Origin: Flavobacterium phragmitis
GTDB taxonomy: Bacteria; Bacteroidota; Bacteroidia; Flavobacteriales; Flavobacteriaceae
DNA: 64,000 bases
Direction: 5' to 3'
Assembly: GCF_900112575.1 (NCBI RefSeq)
Contig: NZ_FOMH01000016.1
Span: 62,001 to 126,000, forward strand
The translations under genes were made by a program, and so were the position numbers. The notes beneath the pieces are model-generated. The model ran no database searches. It was not told the origin of the DNA and was given only the letters and a program-made list of their open reading frames with translations. This document shows, piece by piece, positions 38,360 to 47,391 of the stretch (its first letter is position 1; each line of letters opens with the position of its first letter).

Positions 38360-39748
38360 TTAATAGTTTCGAAGTGCTTCAATATCGGCAGCTGTTTTAG
38401 CAAGAGGCTTTCCTAATAACTGATAAGAATCTTTGGTAATCAAAAAATCTTCTTCTATACGAATACCTCCAAAATTTCTGTACATCTGAACTTTGTCATA
38501 ATTGATGAATTCACTGTATTTTTTTTCTGCCTGCCATTGGTCTATTAATTCTGGAATGAAATAAATTCCAGGTTCTACGGTTAGAACAAATCCTTCTTCA
38601 AGTTCTTTTGCCAGACGAAGTGATTTTAATCCAAAATCGGTGCTCTTTTTTATAGTTTCAGTGTAACCAACGTATTCTTCGCCTATATTTTCCATGTCAT
38701 GCACATCCATTCCCATCATATGGCCCAAACCGCATTGAAAGAATAGGGTATGAGCACCTGCAGCTAAAGCTTCATCCAAGTCGCCTTTTACTAAACCAAG
38801 AGATTTCAACCCGGTTAAAATCTCTTTACAGGCCGTAAGATGTGAATCTTTAAAAAAAGTTCCAGGTTTAAGAGTAGCTATAGCGGCTTCTTCAGCTTTT
38901 AAAACAATATTGTAAATTTCTTTTTGCTGTGTTGTAAAAGTTTTTGAAACCGGAAAAGTTCTGGTCATATCTCCGGCATAACGCATGTTGTTTTCGGCTC
39001 CACAGTCGCATAAAACCAATTGTCCCTCCTTTAAGACATTACTGCCGGCATGATTGTGTAGGTATTGTCCGTTGACTGTTAGTATTGTTGGAAAAGCAAG
39101 ATGACCGCCAAGACTGATTGCCGTGCCTTCAACTTGTCCTGCAATTTCATATTCGGTCATTCCAGATCTTGCGCTTTGTATTGCTTTTAAATGCATGGCA
39201 GCGGTTATATCTACTGCTTTTTCAATCTCAACTAATTCTTCATTCGTTTTATAAGAACGTTGTGCAATTATTGCTTTAGATAATGGAATGGATGATTTTT
39301 TAGCTATTTCATTAGGATGAATATCGAGCCATGAACTTAATTTTAAAGTAATAGCGGCACGATAAGGAGGCAGAAAATGAATAGCACGTTGCTGTTGCAC
39401 AGCATTTTTGAGGACAGCCTCTATAAATGAGAAAGGCTGTACGGTCGTAATTCCTGATTTTTCTGCATCAATATTTAATGAATCTTGTGGACCAACCCAA
39501 ACAGTTTGTTCGATTGTCAGGTTATCGCCGAATAGAATTTCCAGATCAGCATCAATATCGATTATTAAAAATAAAGAAGGCCTATCTATTCCAGCATAAT
39601 ATAAAAAACTGCTGTCTTGTCTAAAATGATAAATATTATCTCTGTAGTTCATTCCAACTTCTTCATTTCCAGGAAGAATAATCAGACCTGAACCCACTGC
39701 TTTTTTTAAAACTTGTCTTCTGTTTATATAAGTTTCTTTGCTAAACAT
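38360..39748 (-). CDS. pepP: Aminopeptidase P (Xaa-Pro aminopeptidase, M24B)
   Basis: The 462-residue cytosolic protein lacks a signal peptide. The N-terminal creatinase-like domain (about 1-170) is followed by a pita-bread catalytic domain. Metal ligands are visible: D248 and D260 in 'CDCGAENNMRYAGDMTRTF', His in 'GLGHMMGMDVHD', Glu in 'LTVEPGIYF' and Glu in 'GGIRIEEDFL'. The enzyme removes the residue before a proline, or often hydroxyproline. It is the last gene of a minus-strand set with DPP IV (30 bp apart) and an M1 peptidase, beside a hydroxyproline pathway. That suggests digestion of imported Pro/Hyp-rich peptides. Confidence 0.9.
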   Translation of the reverse strand: MFSKETYINRRQVLKKAVGSGLIILPGNEEVGMNYRDNIYHFRQDSSFLYYAGIDRPSLFLIIDIDADLEILFGDNLTIEQTVWVGPQDSLNIDAEKSGITTVQPFSFIEAVLKNAVQQQRAIHFLPPYRAAITLKLSSWLDIHPNEIAKKSSIPLSKAIIAQRSYKTNEELVEIEKAVDITAAMHLKAIQSARSGMTEYEIAGQVEGTAISLGGHLAFPTILTVNGQYLHNHAGSNVLKEGQLVLCDCGAENNMRYAGDMTRTFPVSKTFTTQQKEIYNIVLKAEEAAIATLKPGTFFKDSHLTACKEILTGLKSLGLVKGDLDEALAAGAHTLFFQCGLGHMMGMDVHDMENIGEEYVGYTETIKKSTDFGLKSLRLAKELEEGFVLTVEPGIYFIPELIDQWQAEKKYSEFINYDKVQMYRNFGGIRIEEDFLITKDSYQLLGKPLAKTAADIEALRNY

Positions 39749-39778
39749 ATTTTTTTGAACTTGGTATTTAAAATGATA

Positions 39779-41929
39779 TTATCTGCCTCCGCCTGGACAG
39801 TGTTCTTTTAAGTATTGTGTGAATAATTTCGATAAATGTTCTGTAGTACCTTCGCCTTCATTGATGCTGTGCGTACGATTAGGATAACTCATCATTTGGA
39901 ATTGTTTGCCATTTTTTACTAATTCGTTGACCAGCATTTCGGCTCCCTGATAATGCACATTATCATCGCCAGTTCCGTGAATCAGTAATAGATTCCCTTG
40001 AAGTTTATTGGCATAAGTAATTGGAGAGCCTTTTATAAAAGGTTCTTTGTTTTCCTGAGGTAATCCCATATAACGTTCCTGATAAATATTATCATACAAC
40101 AATTGGTTGGGGACAGCAGCAATAGCAATTCCTGTTTTATAAATTTCAGGATATTGAAATAAAAGATTCAGCGTAGTAGAACCGCCGCCACTCCATCCCC
40201 AGACTGCGATTCGGTCTTGGTCTACAAAAGGCCATTTTAGGATTTCTTTAGCCGCCATTGCCTGATCTCGGGTGTTTAGAATTCCTATGTTTTGATAGAT
40301 TGATTTGCGCCATTCAGTACCTTTTGGAACAGGAGTTCCTCTTCCGTCTAAACTAATCTGAATGTATCCATCAGCAGCAATATCGCCATCATATAAAAAA
40401 GTACTGGCATAACCAGCGGCATCTTTTACTGTTGCGCCTGCAGGTTCTGTATAAACATAAAATAAAACAGGATATTTTTTAGCAGGATCAAACGGGGTTG
40501 GTTTGATCATCCAGCCGTCAAGCGTAATATTATCTGCTGTTGTAATCTGAATCATTTCCACATTACCGCTTACAGTCATATTACGATCGGTTTCTTTAAT
40601 GGTCTTTTGAGTAGAAAGATTGACCCATTCTGATATTTTTTGGTTTTTATGATTGGAGAAGCGATGTTCTGCATATTTGGCATCAGGAGACAAACGATAA
40701 TTATGCGTTCCAATTTCGTTGACAGGAGATACTTTTATCAGTTTACCTTTTCCGTTTAACGCTGTTTTGTATAAATATTGCTGTGTTGCATTATCCGGAG
40801 AAGCTAAAAAGTACACTAAACCATTTTTTTCGTCAACGGCTTTAATATCGATAACATCATATTTTCCATTGGTAACCAAAGTTTCTGTTTTACCGTTTTT
40901 ACTGATTCGGTATAAATGTTTCCAACCATCTTTTTCCGATAACAACAGAAATTCTTTTCCGTTGTTAATCCATTTAAATCCTTCATTTTCAGTTGGTAAT
41001 ATATCGATCCATGAAGTGTTTTTTTCAGAATAAATCGGACTTGCTTCGCCATTTTTAGGATCACATAAAAAGAGTTTGGCTTCATTTTGTTTGCGGTTTA
41101 ATTGTTCAACCAATATCGAAGAACCATCAGGAATCCATTGCATTAACGGAATATAATGTTGTTTGGAATCGCCTGGAACTTTCATCCATGTTGTTTGTTG
41201 TGAAGTTATATTCACAACTCCAACTTTGCATGCCGAAGGATCTTGTCCTACTTTTGGATATTCAACCGGAATCGTATAAGAGTATATCGAATCGGTATTA
41301 TTTATCATTAAGAAGTTTTTGATTTTGGTAGCATCAATCTGCCAAAAAGCAATACTTTTTCCGTCAGGACTCCAGCGGAAACCGTCTCTGCAATTGAACT
41401 CTTCTTCATAAGCCCAGTCAAAAGTTCCATTAATCAATCGATCCGTTCCATCAGTTGTTAAGGCCGTTTCTTTTCCGGAATTCAGCTCTTCAACAAATAA
41501 ATTATGCTTGCTTACATACGCAATTGAATTGTTGTCTGGAGATAGTTTCGCAAACATCAAAGACGAAGCGGGTCTGTTTTTTCCAATCTGTCGCAATTCA
41601 TTTGTTTCTTTATTAAAAAGCCAGTAATCGCCACGCGTTTCCAGTCTCCACACTTTTTTTGAATTGGTATAAATCAAAACTAATTTTTCATTTTTACTGA
41701 ATTCAAAATCTTTAACTTCTAAAGCTTTTGCGCTTCCTTTTGGTGTAAGCTGTTTGGCATCAACAATTACATTTCTGGTAAAATTTGGTAATTCGTACTG
41801 TATTATTTCTCCTTTTTCTGTGGTATAATAACTGCTGTTATTATTTGCCCATTTTGGTTTTTGAGCATTTGCAGTCAGAAAAAAAAGTGATAGGATAAAA
41901 CAGAAAAAAAGAGAGATTGTTTTCTTCAT
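39779..41929 (-). CDS. Dipeptidyl peptidase IV (S9B), canonical
   Basis: The 716-residue protein has a signal peptide ending at 'TANAQ', so it is periplasmic or surface-exposed. The beta-propeller carries E175-E176-E177 in 'WAYEEEFN', the acidic pair that anchors the substrate N-terminus in true DPP IV. The C-terminal hydrolase has S580 in 'GWSGGG', Asp in 'GTGDDNVHY' and His in 'NRTHSINEG'. It releases X-Pro or X-Ala dipeptides from peptide N-termini. Downstream is pepP and upstream, 25 bp away, the M1 peptidase, so the three form a prolyl-peptide operon. Confidence 0.92.
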   Translation of the reverse strand: MKKTISLFFCFILSLFFLTANAQKPKWANNNSSYYTTEKGEIIQYELPNFTRNVIVDAKQLTPKGSAKALEVKDFEFSKNEKLVLIYTNSKKVWRLETRGDYWLFNKETNELRQIGKNRPASSLMFAKLSPDNNSIAYVSKHNLFVEELNSGKETALTTDGTDRLINGTFDWAYEEEFNCRDGFRWSPDGKSIAFWQIDATKIKNFLMINNTDSIYSYTIPVEYPKVGQDPSACKVGVVNITSQQTTWMKVPGDSKQHYIPLMQWIPDGSSILVEQLNRKQNEAKLFLCDPKNGEASPIYSEKNTSWIDILPTENEGFKWINNGKEFLLLSEKDGWKHLYRISKNGKTETLVTNGKYDVIDIKAVDEKNGLVYFLASPDNATQQYLYKTALNGKGKLIKVSPVNEIGTHNYRLSPDAKYAEHRFSNHKNQKISEWVNLSTQKTIKETDRNMTVSGNVEMIQITTADNITLDGWMIKPTPFDPAKKYPVLFYVYTEPAGATVKDAAGYASTFLYDGDIAADGYIQISLDGRGTPVPKGTEWRKSIYQNIGILNTRDQAMAAKEILKWPFVDQDRIAVWGWSGGGSTTLNLLFQYPEIYKTGIAIAAVPNQLLYDNIYQERYMGLPQENKEPFIKGSPITYANKLQGNLLLIHGTGDDNVHYQGAEMLVNELVKNGKQFQMMSYPNRTHSINEGEGTTEHLSKLFTQYLKEHCPGGGR

Positions 41930-41954
41930 CGTATTTTGATTAATGATTGATTTT

Positions 41955-43625
41955 TTATTTTATATTGGTTTCCAAAACAGGGTTTATATAATACATTTTG
42001 GTAATAGAAGCTACGTCAAATAAAGACTTTTGATCTTTTATTAAGGCAATACTCTGCCATTGATCTGATGGTATTATTTTGATTTTATCCGTATCATTTT
42101 TTAAGGTTAGCGGTAAATTAAAACCGCTTACACAATTGCTGTAACGATAGAAAACTTTGGATTTATCTTCATTAAAATAAAATTCAAAGTTTGGAATCTG
42201 TATTGTGGTAAGATATTGCTCGTAAACTTTACTGTAATCAAAATTAAGCTTTTTCGAAATATAATTTTCAATCTGTTTCGAATCTACAGTTTGATGATAA
42301 AATTCTTTTCCCAATCCGCGAATAACTTCTCGAAACAAGGCATCGTTATCCAATCCATGACGAATGGCGTGGAGCATATTTCCTGCTTTTGGATACATAT
42401 CGCCGCTTCCTTGTGCGTTTACATTATAATCGGGAATAATGGGACGATCGTTTCGTATTCCTTTTCGAGTTCCGGCATTGTATTCATCTCCTGCTTGTTT
42501 TCCAAAAATGTAATCAACAAAAAGAGTTTCGCTGTAGTTGGTAAATCCTTCATGCACCCACATATCGGCCAGATCATTTGTAGTGATGTTGTTTCCAAAC
42601 CATTCGTGTCCACTTTCATGAATAATAATAAAATCCCATTTCATTCCCCAGCCCGTTCCTGAACCATCGTTGCCACGATAGCCAGGTTTATAATGATTAC
42701 CATAAGAAACGGCACTTTGATGTTCCATTCCGGTATGTGAGGTTTCAATTAACTGATAACCATCTTCATAAAACGGATATGGTCCCATCCAGTATTCAAA
42801 TGCATTCAACATATTATGCACTTCTTTTGGCATGTATTTTTGAGCTTTTTCGAGATTATAATCCAAAACCCAATAATTCAGGTCTAAATTGCCTTTTTCT
42901 CCTTTATAAGTTTCTTTAAAATTGACATATTTTCCAATGTATGGAATGATGCAATAATTACTAATCGGATTTACGACAGCCCATTTATAAGAGGTTGTTC
43001 CATCATTGTTTTTTTTCTTAAACTCTAATCTTCCGTTGGCAATTGCGTTTAAAGAATCAGGAACAGTCATCGTTAAACTTGCACCATTATTCGGTTCGTC
43101 ACTTTGATGATCTTTGCACGGATACCATACAGACGCACCAAGTCCTTGGCAGGCAACTGTCATCCAGGGACGGCCTAATGAATCTTTTGTCCAGATCCAT
43201 CCACCATCCCAAGGAGCTCTTATGGCTTCATGCACTTTTCCGCTAAAGAAAATAGCCACTTTGCTGGTGGATTTAATTTTAGATTTAGGCGTTTTAATAT
43301 ACCAGACCCCGTTTTCCTTGGCAAAACTTAATTTCTTTCCAGATTGAATAACACTATCAATAACCAAAGGATTCTGCAAATCAATCTGCATTTTGGTATT
43401 GCTCTTTTCTTTAAGTGTTTTATAAGTTATGGTATTGCTTCCTAATATTATTTTACTATCATAATCAGGTTTTACAGTGATATCATAACGTTGTACGTCC
43501 CACCACTGTCTTTCGAGAGTTAAACTGCCTCTTAAGGTGTCTGCCAGTGTATAGGGTTTTGTTTTTTGGGCAAAAGAAATGAAATTAAAACACAAAAAAA
43601 CAAGTGTGAAATAGTTCCTAATCAT
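41955..43625 (-). CDS. M1 family zinc aminopeptidase (secreted)
   Basis: The 556-residue protein has a signal peptide ending at 'ISFAQ'. The gluzincin site is complete: H336-E-S-G-H340 in 'IIHESGHEWFGN' and E359 in 'WVHEGFTNYSE', with the usual 18-residue gap. An N-terminal beta-saddle domain precedes it. 'GMEHQSAVSYGN' is the M1 substrate-binding GxMEN-like loop in modified form (G-M-E-H-Q). The enzyme removes N-terminal residues from peptides. It is the first gene of the minus-strand peptidase operon and supplies free amino acids or shortened peptides for DPP IV and aminopeptidase P. Confidence 0.9.
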   Translation of the reverse strand: MIRNYFTLVFLCFNFISFAQKTKPYTLADTLRGSLTLERQWWDVQRYDITVKPDYDSKIILGSNTITYKTLKEKSNTKMQIDLQNPLVIDSVIQSGKKLSFAKENGVWYIKTPKSKIKSTSKVAIFFSGKVHEAIRAPWDGGWIWTKDSLGRPWMTVACQGLGASVWYPCKDHQSDEPNNGASLTMTVPDSLNAIANGRLEFKKKNNDGTTSYKWAVVNPISNYCIIPYIGKYVNFKETYKGEKGNLDLNYWVLDYNLEKAQKYMPKEVHNMLNAFEYWMGPYPFYEDGYQLIETSHTGMEHQSAVSYGNHYKPGYRGNDGSGTGWGMKWDFIIIHESGHEWFGNNITTNDLADMWVHEGFTNYSETLFVDYIFGKQAGDEYNAGTRKGIRNDRPIIPDYNVNAQGSGDMYPKAGNMLHAIRHGLDNDALFREVIRGLGKEFYHQTVDSKQIENYISKKLNFDYSKVYEQYLTTIQIPNFEFYFNEDKSKVFYRYSNCVSGFNLPLTLKNDTDKIKIIPSDQWQSIALIKDQKSLFDVASITKMYYINPVLETNIK

Positions 43626-43704
43626 GGCATTTTAAGTTTGAAAGGGTTAAAAAAATGAGCTTTATCCAAAATCTTTTTTCGTTAGGAAAAAGAGTGCTGG
43701 TTTT

Positions 43705-43712
43705 CAAAATTA
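43705..43712 (-). promoter_or_regulatory. Putative -7 element for the peptidase operon
   Basis: On the minus strand this reads TAATTTTG, matching TAnnTTTG, about 80 bp upstream of the M1 gene and in the gap after the AraC gene. No TTG lies at the expected -33 distance, so an activator may be needed or the match may be chance. Confidence 0.28.
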
Positions 43713-43789
43713 TGCAGATTTAGGATATTGAAGCTAGACTTTTATTATCCTTATATAATAGAATATTACTTAAAATGGAGTAAGATAGG

Positions 43790-44644
43790 TTACGTTTTGA
43801 TAAGTGAACTTTTAAATTCAAAAGGCGTTTTCTTTTTAATTTCTTTAAATTTTCTATTGAAATTTGAAATGTTATTAAAACCGCTTAATTCGGAAATTTC
43901 AATAATCGATAATTCCTTGTTTTTGATAAGTAGTTTCGCGGCATGTTCAATTCGGATTTCAATCAAAAATTGGAAGAAAGTCTTTTTGGTTCGGGTTTTG
44001 AAATATTTGCAGAAAGCATTTTTGGTCATGTTGGCAATTTGTGCTATTTCGTCTAAAGTGATATTTTTTTGATAATGCGTCATGACAAAATCAAAAACCA
44101 TCTGCATTCTTTTTCCTTCAGCATCTGTAAAGGGTTTATTGAAAACATAATTAGAAAGGTGTTTTTTGTCTGATTGGCTAAAGGCTTTTAGCATAGACAT
44201 TAAAAGGATAAAACGATCGTATTTGTCGGCTTCTTTAAACTTTTTAAACTTCCTTATAATAGATGGTTTGGCATCTCTAATTTGTATTCCGTTTTTAATA
44301 GCTGTAAAAAAAGGTTCTACAGCATTTAATTCCGGTAAATTAAAAAAATCTTTTCCGAATCCATTTTCGGTAAAAAAGACCGTAAGCATGATAGACATTC
44401 CTTTGCTTTCAGAAATGTCGCTTTTAAAAACATGTGGTAAATTGCTTCCTAATATGATGATGTCGCCTTTTTGATATTCTGTAATCATATCTCCGACTAA
44501 AATTTTGCCTTCTCCTTTCTTTATATAACTAATTTGGATTTCTTCATGCTGATGGTATTTATCATAAAAAATAGTCTCGCAGTCTTCTTGATAAATAAAC
44601 GCCTCTTCGCTTGACTTTGGGATTTTAAAAGGAAAAACTTTCAT
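43790..44644 (-). CDS. AraC-family transcriptional regulator with cupin N-terminus
   Basis: The 284-residue protein has an N-terminal cupin-like ligand pocket (about 20-110, with 'YHQHEEIQISYIKKGEG' and 'GDIIILGSNLPHVFK'). A C-terminal pair of helix-turn-helix motifs spans about 180-282 ('ITLDEIAQIANMTKNAFCKYFK' and 'IIEISELSGFNNISNFNRKFK'). It is encoded divergently from the hydroxyproline operon, 182 bp away, and next to the peptidase operon. It is therefore the natural candidate for a hydroxyproline- or peptide-responsive activator of both. That link is inferred from position only. Confidence 0.88.
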   Translation of the reverse strand: MKVFPFKIPKSSEEAFIYQEDCETIFYDKYHQHEEIQISYIKKGEGKILVGDMITEYQKGDIIILGSNLPHVFKSDISESKGMSIMLTVFFTENGFGKDFFNLPELNAVEPFFTAIKNGIQIRDAKPSIIRKFKKFKEADKYDRFILLMSMLKAFSQSDKKHLSNYVFNKPFTDAEGKRMQMVFDFVMTHYQKNITLDEIAQIANMTKNAFCKYFKTRTKKTFFQFLIEIRIEHAAKLLIKNKELSIIEISELSGFNNISNFNRKFKEIKKKTPFEFKSSLIKT

Positions 44645-44772
44645 TACTTGGTTATTTTTTATATTTTACGGAAAGATATGAAAATTAGTAAAAGATGAAT
44701 TAAAATTAATCTAGTTTTTGTTAAAATCTTACAAATGAGATAATATTGTATAGGTTTTTGATAATAATCCTA

Positions 44773-44803
44773 GGTAAATTTTTTTACCCCCTTGATACCT
44801 TTG
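44773..44803 (+). promoter_or_regulatory. Putative promoter and operator of the hydroxyproline operon
   Basis: TACCTTTG (44796-44803) matches the TAnnTTTG -7 element 23 bp before the start codon. No TTG exists at the -33 position. In that region lies the palindrome GGTAAA-tttt-TTTACC (44773-44788), a plausible protein-binding site. This would fit activation by the divergent AraC regulator. Confidence 0.38.
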
Positions 44804-44826
44804 AAATAAATAAAAACAAATAAATT

Positions 44827-45741
44827 ATGAATATTCAATGGAAAGGGGTAATGCCAGCTGTTACCACAAATTTTACAGCTGAAGACACTTTAGATTTTAA
44901 AATGTTTGAGAAAAACCTTAATTATCAATTAGATGCAGGAGTAGAAGGTGTTATCCTTGGAGGGACTTTAGGAGAAGCCAGTACACTTTTGGAAGAAGAA
45001 AAACAAGATCTTGTTCTTGAAACAGTTCGTATAGTTGATGGAAAGGTTCCTGTGATAATGAATATTGCAGAACAAACAACACGTGGTGCTATTGAAGCAG
45101 CAAATAAAGCCGAAGCAAATGGAGCGAGAGGTTTAATGATGCTTCCTCCAATGCGTTACAAAGCTACTGATTATGAAACTGTTGAATATTTTACACAAGT
45201 AGCAAAAAACACTTCTTTACCAATTATGATTTACAACAATCCAGTTGATTATAAGATTGAGGTAACTTTAGACATGTTTGAAGAACTCTTAAAGCTGGAT
45301 AATATTCAGGCTGTTAAAGAATCTACAAGAGACATTTCTAATGTAACCCGAATCATTAATCGATTTGGAAGCAGATTGAAAATCCTTACTGGAGTTGATA
45401 CTTTAGGTTTAGAAAGTTTATTGATGGGTGCTGACGGATGGGTTGGAGGTCTTGTTGACGCATTTCCGGAAGAAACTGTTGCAATTTATAAATTGTCTAA
45501 AGCGGGCAGAATTGAAGAAGCTTTAACTATTTACCGTTGGTTTTTGCCTTTATTGGAATTGGATATCAACGCGCAATTGGTTCAAAATATCAAGTTGGCT
45601 GAAGTGGGAACAGGATTAGGAACGGAATACGTACGTGCCCCGAGATTACCTCTTATGGGAGCTGAAAGAGAACGCGTTTTAGCTATTATTAATGATTCAT
45701 TGAAAAATAGACCAACGTTGCCAGATTATAAAAGTCTGTAA
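44827..45741 (+). CDS. DapA-family lyase/deaminase, predicted pyrroline-4-hydroxy-2-carboxylate deaminase
   Basis: The 304-residue TIM-barrel protein belongs to the DHDPS/NAL superfamily. Schiff-base Lys164 lies in 'QAVKEST' and Tyr136 in 'IMIYNNP'. 'GGTLGEASTL' is the usual carboxylate-binding loop, with 'GTLGE' replacing the 'GTTGE' of true dihydrodipicolinate synthase. In hydroxyproline catabolism a DapA homologue converts delta1-pyrroline-4-hydroxy-2-carboxylate to 2-oxoglutarate semialdehyde plus ammonia. The following semialdehyde dehydrogenase and 4-hydroxyproline epimerase make this assignment more likely than lysine biosynthesis. It is the first gene of the operon. Confidence 0.85.
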   Translation: MNIQWKGVMPAVTTNFTAEDTLDFKMFEKNLNYQLDAGVEGVILGGTLGEASTLLEEEKQDLVLETVRIVDGKVPVIMNIAEQTTRGAIEAANKAEANGARGLMMLPPMRYKATDYETVEYFTQVAKNTSLPIMIYNNPVDYKIEVTLDMFEELLKLDNIQAVKESTRDISNVTRIINRFGSRLKILTGVDTLGLESLLMGADGWVGGLVDAFPEETVAIYKLSKAGRIEEALTIYRWFLPLLELDINAQLVQNIKLAEVGTGLGTEYVRAPRLPLMGAERERVLAIINDSLKNRPTLPDYKSL

Positions 45742-45805
45742 GGAAAAAGAAGTTTTAGCAACTTTTTTCAATTTTAACATTACTTAACCATATAATAAAG
45801 AATAC

Positions 45806-47389
45806 ATGATTACTGGAAAAAATTACATAGGGAGTCAGTTGTCAGCTAACGGCGATAAAACCTTCAAAACGTTTAATCCGCAGGAAAACATAGATAATTC
45901 TTGGCAGTTTATAGAAGCAAGCAACGAAGAAATAGAATCGGCAGTAACTCTTGCTCACAAAGCATTTTTGACTTTTCAGAAATCTACTGGTAAAGAGAAG
46001 GCCTTATTTCTAAGAACAATTGCGGATGAAATATTGGCTTTAGGTGATAATCTCTTAGACGTTTATTGTCAGGAATCGGGCTTGCCAAGAGGCCGTGCTG
46101 AAGGCGAAAGAGGAAGAACTATAGGACAATTAAATGCTTTTGCTGATTTAGTGGAAGAAGGTTCGTGGGTTGAAGCCGCAATTGACACTGCTATTCCAGA
46201 CAGAGTTCCCTTGCCGAAGGTTGATCTTCGTAAAATGAAGCGTCCTTTAGGTACTGTAGTTGTTTTTGGATCCAGTAATTTCCCATTCGCGTATTCTACT
46301 GCCGGCGGCGATACAGCATCTGCATTGGCCGCTGGATGTCCAGTTATCGTAAAAAGCCATCCCATGCATGCTGGTACTGGAGAAATGGTAGCTTCAGCGG
46401 TAATTAAAGCGGCTCAAAAAACGAATATGCCGGAAGGTGTTTTTTCTAATTTGAATAGCAGCGGCATTGAAGTTGGTGTTACATTGGTAAAACATCCTTT
46501 GGTTAAGGCTGTTGGATTTACAGGAAGTATAAAAGGCGGTCGTTCTTTATATGATTTAGCAGGACAGCGTGAAGAACCAATTCCGGTTTTTGCTGAAATG
46601 GGAAGTATAAATCCGGTAGTGCTTTTACCAGAAGCCTTAAAACAAAATTCTGAAAAATGGGCAGTGGCATGTGCGGGTTCTGTAACATTGGGTGCAGGAC
46701 AGTTTTGCACAAATCCAGGTTTGATGTTAGGAATTAAAAGTGATGCTTTAAAAACGTTTACCAAACAGCTTGCCGCTGAGATTTTAAAGATTTCGCCAAG
46801 TTGTATGTTGAATCCGTCGATTTATAAAAATTATCAATCCAATAATGAGCTTTTAAGTTCTCAAAGCGGAATTGAAGTCGTGGCAGAATATGCTAAAACA
46901 GATTATCCCAATTATGCTTCACAAAAAATACTGACGGTTTCAGGTAAAATCTTTTTAGAGAATCCTGTTTTGCATAGAGAGGTTTTCGGGCCTTTTTCAA
47001 TTTTAGTACAATGTGAAGACGAAATTGAATTGGTTAGTATCATTGAAAAACTGGAAGGACAGCTAACAGGTAGTATTTTGGCAGAAGAAAATGAAATTGA
47101 AAACTATGAAGAAGTAGTGGATGCTTTGGGTAATCGTGTCGGAAGAATAATTTTTAACGGATTACCGACAGGAGTAGAGGTATGTCCGTCGATGGTGCAT
47201 GGCGGGCCATATCCTTCCTCATCAGATTCCAGGTTTACAGCAGTTGGAATTGGTTCCATTAAAAGATGGGTCAGACCTTTTAGTTATCAGAATTGGCCGA
47301 ATAACAAACTTCCTGAGGCACTTCAGAATGAAAATCCGCTTGGAATTGCAAGATTAGTTAATAATGTTCAAACAAGAGATTCAATATAA
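45806..47389 (+). CDS. 2-Oxoglutarate semialdehyde dehydrogenase (aldehyde dehydrogenase)
   Basis: The 527-residue ALDH has catalytic C301 in 'GQFCTNPG' and general base E264 in 'FAEMGSINP'. The coenzyme-binding phrases 'VVFGSSNFPFAYSTAGGDTASALAAGCPV' and 'GFTGSIKGG' are also present. This matches the NADP-preferring 2,5-dioxovalerate dehydrogenase group. It would oxidise 2-oxoglutarate semialdehyde to 2-oxoglutarate, the last step before the TCA cycle. The stop is two bases before the epimerase ATG, so these genes are in one transcript. Confidence 0.88.
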   Translation: MITGKNYIGSQLSANGDKTFKTFNPQENIDNSWQFIEASNEEIESAVTLAHKAFLTFQKSTGKEKALFLRTIADEILALGDNLLDVYCQESGLPRGRAEGERGRTIGQLNAFADLVEEGSWVEAAIDTAIPDRVPLPKVDLRKMKRPLGTVVVFGSSNFPFAYSTAGGDTASALAAGCPVIVKSHPMHAGTGEMVASAVIKAAQKTNMPEGVFSNLNSSGIEVGVTLVKHPLVKAVGFTGSIKGGRSLYDLAGQREEPIPVFAEMGSINPVVLLPEALKQNSEKWAVACAGSVTLGAGQFCTNPGLMLGIKSDALKTFTKQLAAEILKISPSCMLNPSIYKNYQSNNELLSSQSGIEVVAEYAKTDYPNYASQKILTVSGKIFLENPVLHREVFGPFSILVQCEDEIELVSIIEKLEGQLTGSILAEENEIENYEEVVDALGNRVGRIIFNGLPTGVEVCPSMVHGGPYPSSSDSRFTAVGIGSIKRWVRPFSYQNWPNNKLPEALQNENPLGIARLVNNVQTRDSI

Positions 47390-47391
47390 AT

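Noticed and set aside
42216..42662. 148-residue plus-strand open frame
   Set aside because: Antisense to the M1 peptidase catalytic region, whose zinc motifs are unambiguous.
44827..45741. Dihydrodipicolinate synthase for lysine biosynthesis
   Set aside because: Same superfamily with Schiff-base Lys164, but the neighbours are hydroxyproline epimerase and 2-oxoglutarate semialdehyde dehydrogenase.
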